From Theocolax elegans (lineage: Eukaryota > Arthropoda > Insecta > Hymenoptera > Cerocephalidae), in NCBI GenBank assembly GCA_026168455.1, contig CM047426.1:60073396-60137395 (forward strand): a stretch of DNA of 64,000 nt, read 5' to 3'. The translations under genes were made by a program, and so were the position numbers. The first letter of the stretch is position 1, and the number at the start of each line of letters is the position of its first letter. The notes under the pieces were generated by a model. The model saw only the letters and a program-made list of their open reading frames with translations, made no database searches and was not told the origin of the DNA. Below, in pieces: positions 21,885 to 31,773 of the stretch.

Positions 21885-23443
21885 TTAATCTTCGACGTTC
21901 TCTTCATTCAATTTCGACAGTTCGCTTACATTACTAATATTACATATAATACTTATACCACTAAAGTCGCTTAAGTGGGGGCGGATTAAATTTTCGCGAG
22001 TTGCTATTTCCTCCCAAGCAATGGAGTCGAGATGAAGAAAATGAGCGAAAACAGATGATTTGAATGTGATGATGTTGGATGGGTCAAATGACGTGATGGA
22101 GAGCGTATTTAACTGCTTAGTGGCCGTGATGACAAATGATTTGTGAAGCGATTCAGTGCGAGGTGGAAGGTAGGTCAACGGTTTAGGAGGATGGCGAGAT
22201 GAAATGCGTTGATCAGATGAGCTGCTAAGTTTGATGAAGTGATCTGATAGGTAATGAGGAGAATTATGCGACAAAATGATAAATGATAAAGAGGTAATGA
22301 AGAATAATCGTCTCGACTCGACAGATAGCCAGCCCAACTTCAGCCTATAGGGCGTCACATGGTCAAATCTACGCAAGTTTCCCCAAACAAATCTGACGCA
22401 GGCATTGAGTAGCCTCTGAAGCTTTAAGTTTCTGGTCTGGTCCAAGTCGTTATAGACCGCGCAGGCGTAGTCGAAGTGAGGTAGTATTAAGGCTTCAACG
22501 AGAAATTTACGGGTGCTTCTGGAGAAAGGACGTTTATGAAAACGTAGTGAACGTAAAATCCTGTGCACCCTCTGAGATATTGCTAATACGTGTTTGGACC
22601 AGTCCAGAGTGGGCAGTAGCCAGACGCCTAGTGATTTTGCTTGATTTTCGTAGTGGAGATAATTATTCAAAAGCTTAACTCGCGGGGCAGTGGTTAGATC
22701 TATACGCGAGACATATGCCTTACTGCCTAGGATCATTACTTTAGTTTTATTAACGTTTAGGTCTAAACCATTAAGGAAAGCCCAGGATGCAACCGCATTA
22801 GCATCATGTGTGATTCGCTGGACACCCAATTCGAATTCCCCCGGAGGAAAGGAGTAGTAAACCTGAGCATCATCGACATAATCATATGATTACTGAATTC
22901 GAGTACATCCGGGAGATCGTTAATGAAAACTGAGAAAAGTAAAGGTCCCAATACACTGCCCTGCGATACGCCTGAGTTGACCTCGAGCTAGTCTGAACAG
23001 ACGCCTAACTCATCCACCACCGCTTGCAAACGACCGACCAAGTAGTGCAACAACTACTTCAATACCGTGTTCGAACAACCCATATTACGTAGTTTAATCA
23101 ACAAAGGGCCATGCGGTACCGAATCAAACGCTTTAAAGAAATCGAACAGGATCAAAATAGTGATCATGCGCGAGTCAATGGCCCTTCTGATGTCGAGAAC
23201 ACCCAAAAGAGCGGTCTGTGTGCTGTGGCCTCTGCAAAACCCTGCCTGCCTGTCAATCAGTTTGTGATTTGATTCTAAATAATAAGATAACTGTGAGTGT
23301 ACCAACCTTTCAAGTAATTTAGAGACCTCACAGAGCTTCGCAATAGGCCTGGTGTCTGAGCAAGATTCGGTCCTGTTCGACTTCGTCAATGGAAAGAGCA
23401 AAGATTTCTTCCAGCAGTCAGGAAAAAACCCGAGTGACAACAT
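21885..23443 (-). pseudogene. RT core and C-terminus of ORF2, non-LTR copy 2
   Basis: 23443-23054 carries 'LGFFPDCWKKSLLFPLTKS', 'RPIAKLCEVSKLLERLV' and 'FDSVPHGPLLIKLRNMG'. 22951-22763 and 22829-21885 carry 'MGPLLFSVFINDLPDVLEF' and the C-terminal domain with 'LGVWLLPTLDWSKHVLAIS'. In copy 1 the catalytic Y-A-D-D is visible, whereas here a base loss at about 22880 disrupts that block. An in-frame TAG near 22990 replaces a Trp codon seen in copy 1. The copy is therefore inactive at the RT step. Confidence 0.85.
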
Positions 23444-23473
23444 GACGTTAAATAAATATGTAAGCTGCGGAGT

Positions 23474-25260
23474 TCATTGTGGTTCAAGCAGTTTGAGCAT
23501 CGCCACAGATAACCCGTCCGTCTCCACTGCCCTTGCTTTTACATTAAAAAGAGTATGCCGAACTCCCGAGGAACCGACTGCATTAAATTCAAAGTAAGGC
23601 GAACTAGGAGGGTCGGAAACAGAGGAACAAACTGTGTTTAAAAAGGAAGGTGAACGCGGAGGAATCCGATTGGAAATTGAAACGTAATGATTGTTAAGTT
23701 GCTGGGTGGAGAATGTATCCAATGGAGATATGTTGGTTTTGGCGCACAGACCAAGGTTTTTCAGTTCCCTCCATTTAGCTTTCGGGTTTGAAGCATTTTT
23801 TAATTTGTTTGTTAGAAACTTATATTTATTACTATCGAGAAGGTTTGAAACTCTGTTTCTTAATGCTTTGAAATTCACGTAGTCTTCTAAGCGGTTAGAC
23901 ACTTTGAAATTCTGAAATGCTAAATTCCTGGAATTAATAAGCTTTCTAACTTCCGCTGTCACCCAGGGCTTGGATTTATTGCTAACAGTTGTAAGATTAG
24001 CCGGTGCAATGGAATCAAAAGCGGAGAGAGCTGAAACCATAAGATGAGATACGGAAGCCCGGAGGTGAGAGGTTGAATTGCCGTGAGAGTAATCATGAAT
24101 ATAAGAAAATGAATTGCGATCGAAAGGATAGGGTAATGAAATTTGTGGTACCGAGCTTAATGAATGATTGTTATGAGAAGTGAGTAATAAATTAGGTGAA
24201 GACATGCTAGATGAGTGAGTGTGAGAAATGGAAAATAAATTAGATGATGACATTTTAAGAGAAGAAGAGTGGTGAGTGGAGATAAGTGGATAAGGTGGAT
24301 GAGAGTGAGGTGAATTATTGATGGGAGAACAAGACAACGAAGACGAATTCCCATTCAAATTCAAATTCGAGTACAAATTCGAATTCAAGTGCAAAATCAA
24401 ATTCAAATTCCGGTCAGGCGACTCTACAGGAATTGAAATATGAGGTTCAGGTAAAGAATGAGGTAAGAGGGCTATGTTGGAGTTATAAATAGTATTGAAT
24501 GTGTTAGCTAGTTCTTGGAGGTTGATCCCTTCCCAATCACGTGACCAATATCTTTTTAATTTGGGCGGATCTTTGTTAATAAGTAATTGTAGTGCTATGA
24601 AGTCATGGCCCGCAGCAAAAGGAGTTGTTCATTTATAGTAATTAAAGTCAGGTGAAGGATCACTAATAAGGAAGAGATCAAGCCATGTGGGGAAAAACCC
24701 AGAGATGTAATCGCATGATGAGTTGGTTCAGAAACAACGAGAGATAAATTGAGGGCTGTTATATTAGCTCTCATCATGTCTGCCGCAGCACTTGAAGACT
24801 TCATATCAATATTGAAGTCTCCAGTAATAACAGCTGGACTGTGGGAAGGAAGGAAATCAGATAGTAAATTAAAGAAAGTGATGGGGTAAGATGCTGTTGG
24901 CCTTCTGTAAACAACACTCAAAATCAGCGAGGTCGATTTACCAATGATATGCAGAATAATAAACTCAGGAGAGTTCGAGAACAGTTCATCAGATTGGGCC
25001 AACAAATTAACTTTGTACTCATCTCTAACATAACCAGCAACTCCCCCTCCTTCCTTACCCACTCGGTCAAGCCTGTAGAGAGTGTACCCAGGCAATTTTA
25101 CTATATCAGAGGAATCCGATTCAGTAAGAAAGGTCTCTGTGAGTGCAATCACATCGAGGGCTTGTGGATAAATTAGTGATTCAATTGATGAGAAGTGTGT
25201 TTTGAGTCTATTGATATTAATGTGAATGATAGAAAAGGAAAGTGTGTGTGATTGTGAGTG
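23474..25260 (-). pseudogene. Endonuclease and RT N-terminal part of ORF2, non-LTR copy 2
   Basis: 25152-24595 is an APE-type endonuclease with intact signature blocks: 'ALTETFL', 'GGVAGYVRDEY', 'VITGDFNIDMK'. The translation upstream of the first Met ('NINRLKTHFSSIESLIYPQA') still matches, so the true start is above 25152, probably before 25260. The end of the domain (after 'VSEPTHHAITSLGFS') is frameshifted. 24406-23474 is the Ser-rich linker and start of RT ('SKPWVTAEVRKLINSRN', 'ARAVETDGLSVAMLKLLEPQ'). Confidence 0.85.
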
Positions 25261-25287
25261 AAAAAGAGACGTTTGACCGGCTGCCTT

Positions 25288-26550
25288 TCATAAGGAAGGA
25301 GGAATAGGATTGACCGGTAGAAAATTTGGTGGTAAGGAAAGGAGTTCGGCTTCGGAGAGAATGCGGAACAAAGCACCCTTTTTTTCTTTTCGCATGTATA
25401 CCGTACAATTCTTAACAATCGGGCGCAAATAACCTAATTCTTTCGCTTTGCGCAGAGATTTCATGCAAAGAGCGTGGACTGTCTTCGGCCATAAAGGTCT
25501 GATATATAACGAAGATTCTCCTCCTATGCCAAAAATACTAGACGTCGTAGCACCCTTTAAAAGATAGGCTTTCTCAATGATTAGGTCTCTGACGGCTGGT
25601 GAAGAAACCTTGCAAACTAAGCCTTTGGAAACGTTGAAAGAGGAAGAAATAGTCGTCGTTGTTTGGCTTGATAGCAAAGAAGAAAAATTAGCTGAGTTGG
25701 TTGCACGCGGCAGCCATGGACGAATCTCAACGATGTGTGATACGACAAGCGGGAGATTAACATGTGTCAAGATTATTTCAATTATTTTAAGATCACTTAA
25801 AGAGGAAGCGGTAGGCAGACCTGTGAATAAAATATCACAGGAATTATTATCCTGTACCCCGATATCGTCCAAAGCTGCCGGTGTCAAGGATGAATCGCGA
25901 TCAAGAAGTTTGTTCACGCTTACTTCAAGACGCTCGACGCGAGCTCCCACCTCACCAAAACGTTTATCAGTAATCGATTCAAGGGTATCGACCCGTCCGC
26001 GAAGAGTTTCTAGCTCAGCGCCAAGCGAATTTAATTTAGCGTCGACGCCGTCGACCTTAACCTCGATCCTCTCAACCAGCTTAGTTATAGCGCGTTCGTA
26101 GTTGATGAACCACGCTGGAGGAACGTCCGCCATCGCAGCGATATCCCGAGTGCCGCCCGATCGTTCAGCATTGGGAGCAAGAGGTGTGGTTGCGCGAGAT
26201 TGCTTGGCAACCTGCGTTAATGATGGCGAGGTAGGCGAGGCTAAGCACTTCGCGCCTGACGTAGTGCAGGGAGTCGCGAGAGTCTCCACAGCTGTCCCGC
26301 TCATTGTCGCGCCAACCGTCGCGCTCGCAAATTGCGACCCAGTAGGTGCTGCCCCCGTTCGGTACAAGTCGCTACTAACGCACGAGATCAAAGGTGTGCG
26401 TGCTAAATCGCAGCAGCCCCGAATGTTGGCATCCGGCAAGATCGATACGCAGTGTGAATGCGTGATATTGTTACACGCCGGGCATACCTCAGAGTAGTCC
26501 TTACGAGTAATATGCACTTTGCAAATGAAGCAACACCTCGCGGAAGCCAT
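25288..26550 (-). CDS. ORF1 protein of non-LTR copy 2 (zinc cluster, coiled coil, RNA-binding-like domain)
   Basis: I choose the ATG at 26550 (reading MASARCCFICKVH), giving about 420 codons. The open frame extends upstream to 26712, but that part overlaps foreign sequence. Residues ~6-35 form a Cys/His cluster (CCFICK, CPACNNITHSHC) of PHD/RING type. Residues ~150-230 are heptad-like ('VDAKLNSLGAELETLRGRVD'). The C-terminal half has 'CDILFTGLPTASSLSDLKII', 'IVEIRPWLPR' and 'SSLYIRPLWPKTVHALCMKS', resembling the FP25K/RRM-like domain of insect non-LTR ORF1 proteins (from memory, unconfirmed). The frame is uninterrupted, unlike ORF2 beside it. Its role would be RNA binding and chaperone activity in the retrotransposon particle. 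Confidence 0.75.
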   Translation of the reverse strand: MASARCCFICKVHITRKDYSEVCPACNNITHSHCVSILPDANIRGCCDLARTPLISCVSSDLYRTGAAPTGSQFASATVGATMSGTAVETLATPCTTSGAKCLASPTSPSLTQVAKQSRATTPLAPNAERSGGTRDIAAMADVPPAWFINYERAITKLVERIEVKVDGVDAKLNSLGAELETLRGRVDTLESITDKRFGEVGARVERLEVSVNKLLDRDSSLTPAALDDIGVQDNNSCDILFTGLPTASSLSDLKIIEIILTHVNLPLVVSHIVEIRPWLPRATNSANFSSLLSSQTTTTISSSFNVSKGLVCKVSSPAVRDLIIEKAYLLKGATTSSIFGIGGESSLYIRPLWPKTVHALCMKSLRKAKELGYLRPIVKNCTVYMRKEKKGALFRILSEAELLSLPPNFLPVNPIPPSL

Positions 26551-26554
26551 TATG

Positions 26555-27121
26555 TCAATGTCCGATAACTGTGTCAGAAGTACGCGACAGAGAATGTCGA
26601 AAGTCGGCAAACGTTGATCCCATCGTCCGCGCGACAAGCGCCCGATCAACCCGTTCCAATCTCCGAGACTCGTATCGGCGTTCATCGGCCCGAGGTCTCG
26701 AAAGGTTGTCACGAAGCGTTATAGAGTCGTGCCCCGAATCAGCCAAAAATGGCGTATCGGATTTCGTGTATTTAAAATCGGAGAGATCATCGCGTACAAT
26801 AAACAAATACAACCACGTATGAGACATGTGATCAATGCAGTGCGCATGATGCGTGGCCTCCGATGGCACGAGCCTCAAATACAACTCCGCTAAACGCGCC
26901 CGCATGTACTCGGTACCTGTGCAAGATCTTTGAAAGTTGTAATTAAAATCTCCCGTTATTATAACATGTTCGTACGATGGGATGATTTCCGATAACGTGT
27001 CGAAAAGAACTGAAGGCTGGGCGGCTCCCGGGCGCCCATAAACAGCGCATAAAAGAAACTTGAAACGCGTGCACGAGACATCCAGCATGAGAAATTCCGG
27101 TGTATTACTAAAGACCGGCAT
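26555..27121 (-). pseudogene. APE-type endonuclease fragment of a second non-LTR family
   Basis: 'LLCAVYGRPGAAQPSVLFDT', 'VIITGDFNYNF', 'SHTWLYLFIV' and 'SGHDSITL' are the ordered blocks of the same endonuclease fold as copies 1 and 2. The sequence is clearly diverged, and the frame differs from ORF1 that follows. It ends at a TGA at 26557-26555, five bases above the ORF1 ATG. This is probably an older related element into which copy 2 inserted, or the upstream unit of a chimera. N-terminal blocks are missing beyond 27121. Confidence 0.75.
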
Positions 27122-27220
27122 TGTTTGTAATCTTAAATATTACCATTAATAATGGCCATTAGTTATTGTCTTCAGCATATTTTATGTTCAATTTAATCTA
27201 CTAGGTTTATTACTGAAACA

Positions 27221-27927
27221 TTATAAAAAGTTACTTCACTAGAAATAACTGTAATCAAAATAGAATCGTCAAGTATTATAGTTGACAAATAAATATTTTT
27301 TCAGCAAAGTGCTCTACATTATTTGGCCTAAAATTTTTGTATAGTTTTGCTAAACATTCTTTTGTAATACATAATCCAATCATTATACAAAAGACACCTT
27401 CTGCGAAGGTGTGTAAAAATTCGCAAGTATAATGTAATTTCAATAACGCACAAAAAGTATACTACATAAAATTTATTCCATAATTGTTAGCCCTGGCATA
27501 TCTTACATCAATAAATAAACAATATAATATTAATAATAATATTCATTTGTGCATATCAATTTCTCCATATGTATTAAAACGTAAATATTTTTTTTTTATT
27601 GGTTTAAAATTATTTTATGCATATTTTGTTAAACCAGTAAAATAGAGATATTTACGTTTTAATACATATAGAGAAAATAATATCGTACCAAGGAATGAAG
27701 ATTACATGCATACTGATTTTAGTATTTTCTATTGCATGATTTACTATGATCTATCTATGCTACATTCATAAACAGTTACAAAGATAATGAAAACATATTT
27801 GTAGACTTAGTAAATAGTCGATTGTTAAGGGTCAATAATAAATAAATCCTATTTATTTATGTATCTGCACAACGTTTCGTCTGCTAGGTTTGCAGACTTC
27901 TTCAGGTGCTCAATTTATTGGACAAAA
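27221..27927 (-). repeat. Penelope-like terminal unit (pLTR) copy 1, 707 bp
   Basis: Nearly identical to 27928-28633 and in direct tandem. The unit contains the hammerhead-like motif near one end (27864-27911). Penelope-like elements characteristically carry such tandem pseudo-LTRs. Confidence 0.85.
27864..27911 (-). ncRNA. Hammerhead-like ribozyme motif (PLE B, distal unit)
   Basis: Minus strand: GCAC, CTGAAGA, an extra A, stem GTCTGC with GCAGAC around AAACCTA, GAAAC, GTT, GTGC. Stem I (GCAC/GTGC) and stem II close fully. Core CUGANGA and GAAA are intact, and cleavage would follow GUU. One unpaired purine before stem II departs from the textbook consensus. Confidence 0.6.
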
Positions 27928-28633
27928 TTATAAAAAGTTACTTCACTAGAAATAACTGTAATCAAAATAGAATCGTCAAGTATTATAGTTGACAAATAAA
28001 TATTTTTTCAGCAAAGTGCTCTACATTATTTGGCCTAAAATTTTTGTATAGTTTTGCTAAACATTCTTTTGTAATACATAATCCAATCATTATACAAAAG
28101 ACACCTTCTGCGAAGGTGTGTAAAAATTCGCAAGTATAATGTAATTTCAATAACGCACAAAAAGTATACTACATAAAATTTATTCCATAATTGTTAGCCC
28201 TGGCATATCTTACATCAATAAATAAACAATATAATATTAATAATAATATTCATTTGTGCATATCAATTTCTCCATATGTATTAAAACGTAAATATTTTTT
28301 TTTATTGGTTTAAAATTATTTTATGCATATTTTGTTAAACCAGTAAAATAGAGATATTTACGTTTTAATACATATAGAGAAAATAATATCGTACCAAGGA
28401 ATGAAGATTACATGCATACTGATTTTAGTATTTTCTATTGCATGATTTACTATGATCTATCTATGCTACATTCATAAACAGTTACAAAGATAATGAAAAC
28501 ATATTTGTAGACTTAGTAAATAGTCGATTGTTAAGGGTCAATAATAAATAAATCCTATTTATTTATGTATCTGCACAACGTTTCGTCTGCTAGGTTTGCA
28601 GACTTCTTCAGGTGCTCAATTTATTGGACAAAA
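27928..28633 (-). repeat. Penelope-like terminal unit (pLTR) copy 2, 706 bp
   Basis: Direct repeat of 27221-27927, differing mainly by the length of a poly(T) run near 28300. It is the unit joined to the coding part. Confidence 0.85.
28570..28617 (-). ncRNA. Hammerhead-like ribozyme motif (PLE B, proximal unit)
   Basis: Identical in structure to the motif at 27864-27911, one repeat unit away. Two motifs in tandem could process a multimeric transcript at unit boundaries. Confidence 0.6.
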
Positions 28634-28859
28634 TTATAAATATTTATATCAAATTTTACAATACTTGTAAATTAAAAATTAAATTTTACCTTAATAATGA
28701 ATATAATATTACAGCCCAAGTGAGCTCCAAGAATTCATTTGATACGAAATCAACGAGTATTTATACAAAAACAAAGTAGATGTGTGTTTACAAACTATAC
28801 GTCATAGTTTGTGTACATTAGTCTCTTCAAACTATATTCATAACATTTCTATATTGACG

Positions 28860-29160
28860 GTTTTAATGTTGAGTATCTTCCATTCTGTTAATCGTCGATT
28901 TATGATGATTGATATGTAACATTACCGAAATGAGTCTTTTTTCACAGCAAGATTCTTTATCTATTATTTTTGTATCATCCCAGTTAAAATTGTGATTTAC
29001 GTTATTTAAAATGTGTGCAATAACAACGGCTTCTGGATTTTTATTGTTCTGATGTTCTTTTATTCGATTATTTAGGCAGCGTTTTGTTTCTCCAATATAA
29101 ATAGCCGGGCATTTAATACAAGATAACTTGGAAACTACCTCTGTCTCCTCCCATTTTGAT
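28860..29160 (-). pseudogene. GIY-YIG endonuclease of Penelope-like element B
   Basis: The minus strand translates to 'KLSCIKCPAIYIGETKRCLN' followed by 'NRIKEHQNNKNPEAVVIAHI' and a C-terminal 'HNFNWDDTKIIDKESCCEK'. This is the Y-I-G-E-T-K-R-x-L...R...EH core of the Penelope-like GIY-YIG domain with its upstream CxxC. It follows the RT segment with a stop near 29178 between them. Confidence 0.8.
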
Positions 29161-29164
29161 GTTT

Positions 29165-29458
29165 TATCTTTGCCTTACTTTATAATAGTATCACGTTTGT
29201 GATTAATTAATGGAATAGTGTTAATATTATATTTTCTTAGCATTCGGGAACATTTATTGAAAAACTCTTTATTATAAGGTAGTGATATGGTACATTTGGG
29301 ATTTTTTTATTTATTTTAACATTGTTTTTAATTGTAATATTGCGTTTTCTTTTATTTATTGCTGTATTTATAAATTCAATAGGATAATCATTGCTTTTTA
29401 GTGTTTCTGTAATAATATTTAGATTATCTTTATGAAACTGTTTTTGTGACAATATCAT
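29165..29458 (-). pseudogene. RT C-terminal segment of Penelope-like element B
   Basis: 'MILSQKQFHKDNLNIITETL', 'INTAINKRKRNITIKNN' and 'IPNVPYHYLIIKSFSI' match the plus-strand copy at 45205-46190. The segment begins at the insertion point of the large inverted-repeat element, so its apparent Met is internal to the RT. Confidence 0.8.
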
Positions 29459-29461
29459 TGC
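29455..29461. repeat. Target site duplication, left, 7 bp
   Basis: TCATTGC. The same seven bases lie at 44082-44088. In the uninterrupted Penelope-like copy the site is single (about 45209-45215, minus-strand reading). Confidence 0.85.
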
Positions 29462-29490
29462 CAGAGATTAGTAGAAAGAGATTGCCGATG
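29462..29490 (+). repeat. Terminal inverted repeat, left, 29 bp
   Basis: Identical to the reverse complement of 44053-44081. It begins CAGAGATTAG and ends TTGCCGATG. Confidence 0.88.
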
Positions 29491-30719
29491 AGCATAGGGG
29501 CACGCGATCCGCCTATGTTGCCCAAGAAAGTGGCGCCTCTTACAGCTACTGGCGAAGCTTACACATAATTTAGAAGTAGTGGTGGGGGATACTAAGTATC
29601 CGAGTAGGGAGGGAATCGCGCGAAGGACGAATGGATGGAGAAACAGAAACGGCGAAGAAGAAAATCTTATGCACGCGCTAGCTCAATTTACTTTTTCTTT
29701 CAGGATATTCATCTTTTTAATTGTCTGCGAAGATTCATTTAACTTTCTAACTAGTTTATAATTAAAACTATTATATGCTTAAATAAATAAACCTGAAAGG
29801 GGGTCGATGATCATAAACGATTGCAATATGTTTATCATCAAATGCTTGGTTTGGTCAAGTGGAATAGGTGTTCGCTTTGTAAATGCGCTCATTACGGGAA
29901 CGCTTGGGTTCGAGTCCCCGTATATTTCTTTTTTTTTTAAGAATATTTATTAAATATTTGTTGAAATGTTGTTTTTAATGTATTTAATTAGCCATAAAAA
30001 TTATTTTTAAAATATGTACTAAAATAAAATGGCATGTTAAACATTTATGTATTGGATTAATAAAATTTTCAAAATTATTAATTATCTATTTTATTTATTG
30101 TTTAAATTGTTGTTATTTAAAAAGTTTAACTTCAAGCGTATAATTACGTTAACAAACAAACAATTTAACGATATTTTCTAATATTACAATGTTTATTTAC
30201 TATAAATTATTGAACGATTTTAATTTATTACAAATTGTACTCATAAACCCTTAAAATTATTTTTTGAAATATTTACTATTTCTACTTATATGAATAAACA
30301 ACTAATTTTTTGTATATAACAAAAATAATCATTAAAATGTTAAAAGTTTGTTAAGTGTTATATACTAGCAAAAAAATATGTATTATTAAGTAGAATATTA
30401 AAGCTTAAAACCACATAATATATTTTCAAATGATACTTTTTTGCCTTTTTGATTACATAATTTTCTATTTTCCTTAACCCTTCCACTCACGAAATCCAAC
30501 AAACATTTTAATTAAGCAAAGTAACTCCGAATAGTTAAGAATAATTGAGCCCATTCAATTTTCCAATTTTAATTCTCCAGTGAATATTACTGAACTGCGA
30601 CACGTGAACATTTATTCTATATTAATTTACTTCAATAGATTTATTATTTAAATATATTAATTATCAATTTTAATGCAAGTAGTAATTATTTATTTAGATC
30701 TAATTGTAATTCTAATTCT
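29491..30719. other. Left arm segment missing from the right arm; one tRNA-like sequence
   Basis: 29491-29610 still resembles the right end. 29611-30719 has no counterpart on the right and is AT-rich, apart from the tRNA-like sequence at 29848-29925. The 60-codon frame at 29579-29761 has no recognisable motif. Confidence 0.55.
29848..29925 (+). tRNA. tRNA-like sequence with pol III boxes, degenerate
   Basis: A-box-like TGGTCAAGTGG and a consensus B box GGTTCGAGTCC lie 49 bases apart, followed by a long T-run that would end pol III transcription. The T arm pairs partly, but the acceptor and anticodon stems do not, so it is a tRNA-derived sequence or pseudogene. The loop TTTGTAA would give a TGT (Thr) anticodon if real. 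Confidence 0.45.
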
Positions 30720-30724
30720 CCGGC

Positions 30725-30799
30725 GGGGAGTATGAACTTGACTAGCGAAGGAAGGGTAACGAGAACCCGAACGACGAGGGTTCAAATCACCTCACTCCC
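30725..30799 (+). tRNA. tRNA-like sequence with GGGAGT/ACTCCC acceptor pairing
   Basis: The 5' GGGAGT pairs with ACTCCC 70 bases downstream. A GAGG/CCTC T-arm-like hairpin holds GTTCAAATC, and an AGGGT/ACCCG stem lies in the middle. A T-run follows. The middle loop would read CGA at the anticodon place but lacks the usual T33. Its mirror copy is at 43845-43920. Probably a tRNA-derived element part. Confidence 0.45.
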
Positions 30800-30952
30800 A
30801 AAATTCTTTTTTTTTATAATAATATTATTAATTTATTTTAATTGTCAATAATAATTTAACTAAGTAATGATTAATTACTTTATAATTCTAAGCTCCCCTC
30901 CAAGGGGCACAACTTAAATATAATTTCCGATATAAAAGTTAGTACATATCAT

Positions 30953-31026
30953 GGTAGCCGTGAGCGCTAAGGCGTATGCATTTTGCAGTAACCATGGGGT
31001 CTCGGGTTCAAATCCTGAGACTCAAC
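30953..31026 (+). tRNA. tRNA-like sequence with extended T arm
   Basis: GTCTCGGG pairs with CCTGAGAC around TTCAAAT, the B-box region. TAGCCGTGAGC resembles an A box. A nine-T run follows. The acceptor strands do not pair. The mirror copy at 43619-43694 keeps the perfect B box GGTTCGAATCC, so the right copy is nearer the ancestral state. Confidence 0.48.
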
Positions 31027-31325
31027 TTTTTTTTTTATGTATCTAACAATTTTATTACATAAATTCCATAAATAATAACTATTTTAATAATTAATAATGT
31101 AAAATATTTTACACTATTGATTATGAAAATAATTATTATTCATTGAATTTATGTAATAGAAGTGTTAGATATTTTTGTGTTAAACAATTTTTTTTTTATA
31201 ATAAAAAAATATAAAAGCAATAAAAAATTTTATAATAAAAAATATAAAAGCAATAAAAATTTTTATATTTAAAATATATAAATGTATAAAAATAATTAAT
31301 TCTACAAATAAGAATTAAAAAATTT

Positions 31326-31769
31326 ATACTATCAATTATTAAAATAATTAAGAAAACTAAAAGTAATGTAAATATTAACTCAGTTTTATATTGTCATGCA
31401 TCAAATATATTTATATATGTAACTAAAAGACATTTGTATTTTGTTTTCAACATATTATACATAAAACCTATAATATTTTTAATCTTATAGTATAAATGTT
31501 ATTTATAAGAAAAAAATACTGTTATTAATTTTAGTCTATATCATATTATCTTAATTACTATTATGCATACACACAATCAAATTTTCAAAAAATTTTATAC
31601 AAAGCGGGAGTATCAATTTTATAAGCTAATTAAAAGCTAAATGTTAGCAATTACACATTATGCACTAAACATAAAAAATATTTTATTTAATAATATTAAT
31701 TAAAAATATAATGTCTTCCAAGATTACAATTTTACAATTCTTACATTAGGTATATTTTTATGATATTAC
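31326..31769. other. AT-rich stretch, no recognised feature
   Basis: Low-complexity AT-rich sequence up to the left target duplication (31770-31773, AATA) of the nested LTR element. Confidence 0.5.
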
Positions 31770-31773
31770 AATA

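Larger units (their letters stand above)
21448..26550 (-). mobile_element. Non-LTR retrotransposon copy 2 (CR1/I/Jockey type)
   Basis: Minus strand: ORF1 (26550-25288), ORF2 from upstream of 25152 to 21885, an AT-rich 3' UTR and a microsatellite tail of GATA/GA repeats (21595-21448 on the plus strand). Same family as copy 1. The two are head to tail, with the tail of this copy touching truncated ORF1 of copy 1. A tail of short repeats instead of poly(A) is typical of CR1-like and several related clades. Upstream, at 26555, it meets the endonuclease of a related family. ORF2 contains stops and frameshifts. Confidence 0.82.
27221..29461 (-). mobile_element. Penelope-like element B: 3' half of a split copy
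   Basis: Minus strand order: RT C-terminal segment (29458-29165), GIY-YIG endonuclease (about 29160-28860), then two tandem ~707 bp terminal units (28633-27221), each with a hammerhead-like motif. The RT part begins exactly at the 7 bp duplication TCATTGC (29455-29461). The missing N-terminal half of RT continues at 44082-44935, so the two segments are one element split by the insertion at 29462-44081. Penelope-like elements insert by a reverse transcriptase related to telomerase plus a GIY-YIG nuclease. Confidence 0.85.
30720..31325 (+). repeat. Left inverted segment of the large element
   Basis: It matches the reverse complement of 43360-43925 over nearly the whole length, including both tRNA-like sequences and the AT-rich tract with the duplicated 'tataaaagcaataaaaa'. 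Differences are scattered substitutions and short indels. Confidence 0.85.

Noticed and set aside
21437..21885. 83-105 codon hydrophobic frames as membrane proteins
   Set aside because: They are translations of AT-rich 3' UTR and microsatellite, running as Phe/Tyr/Leu or Ser/Leu strings.
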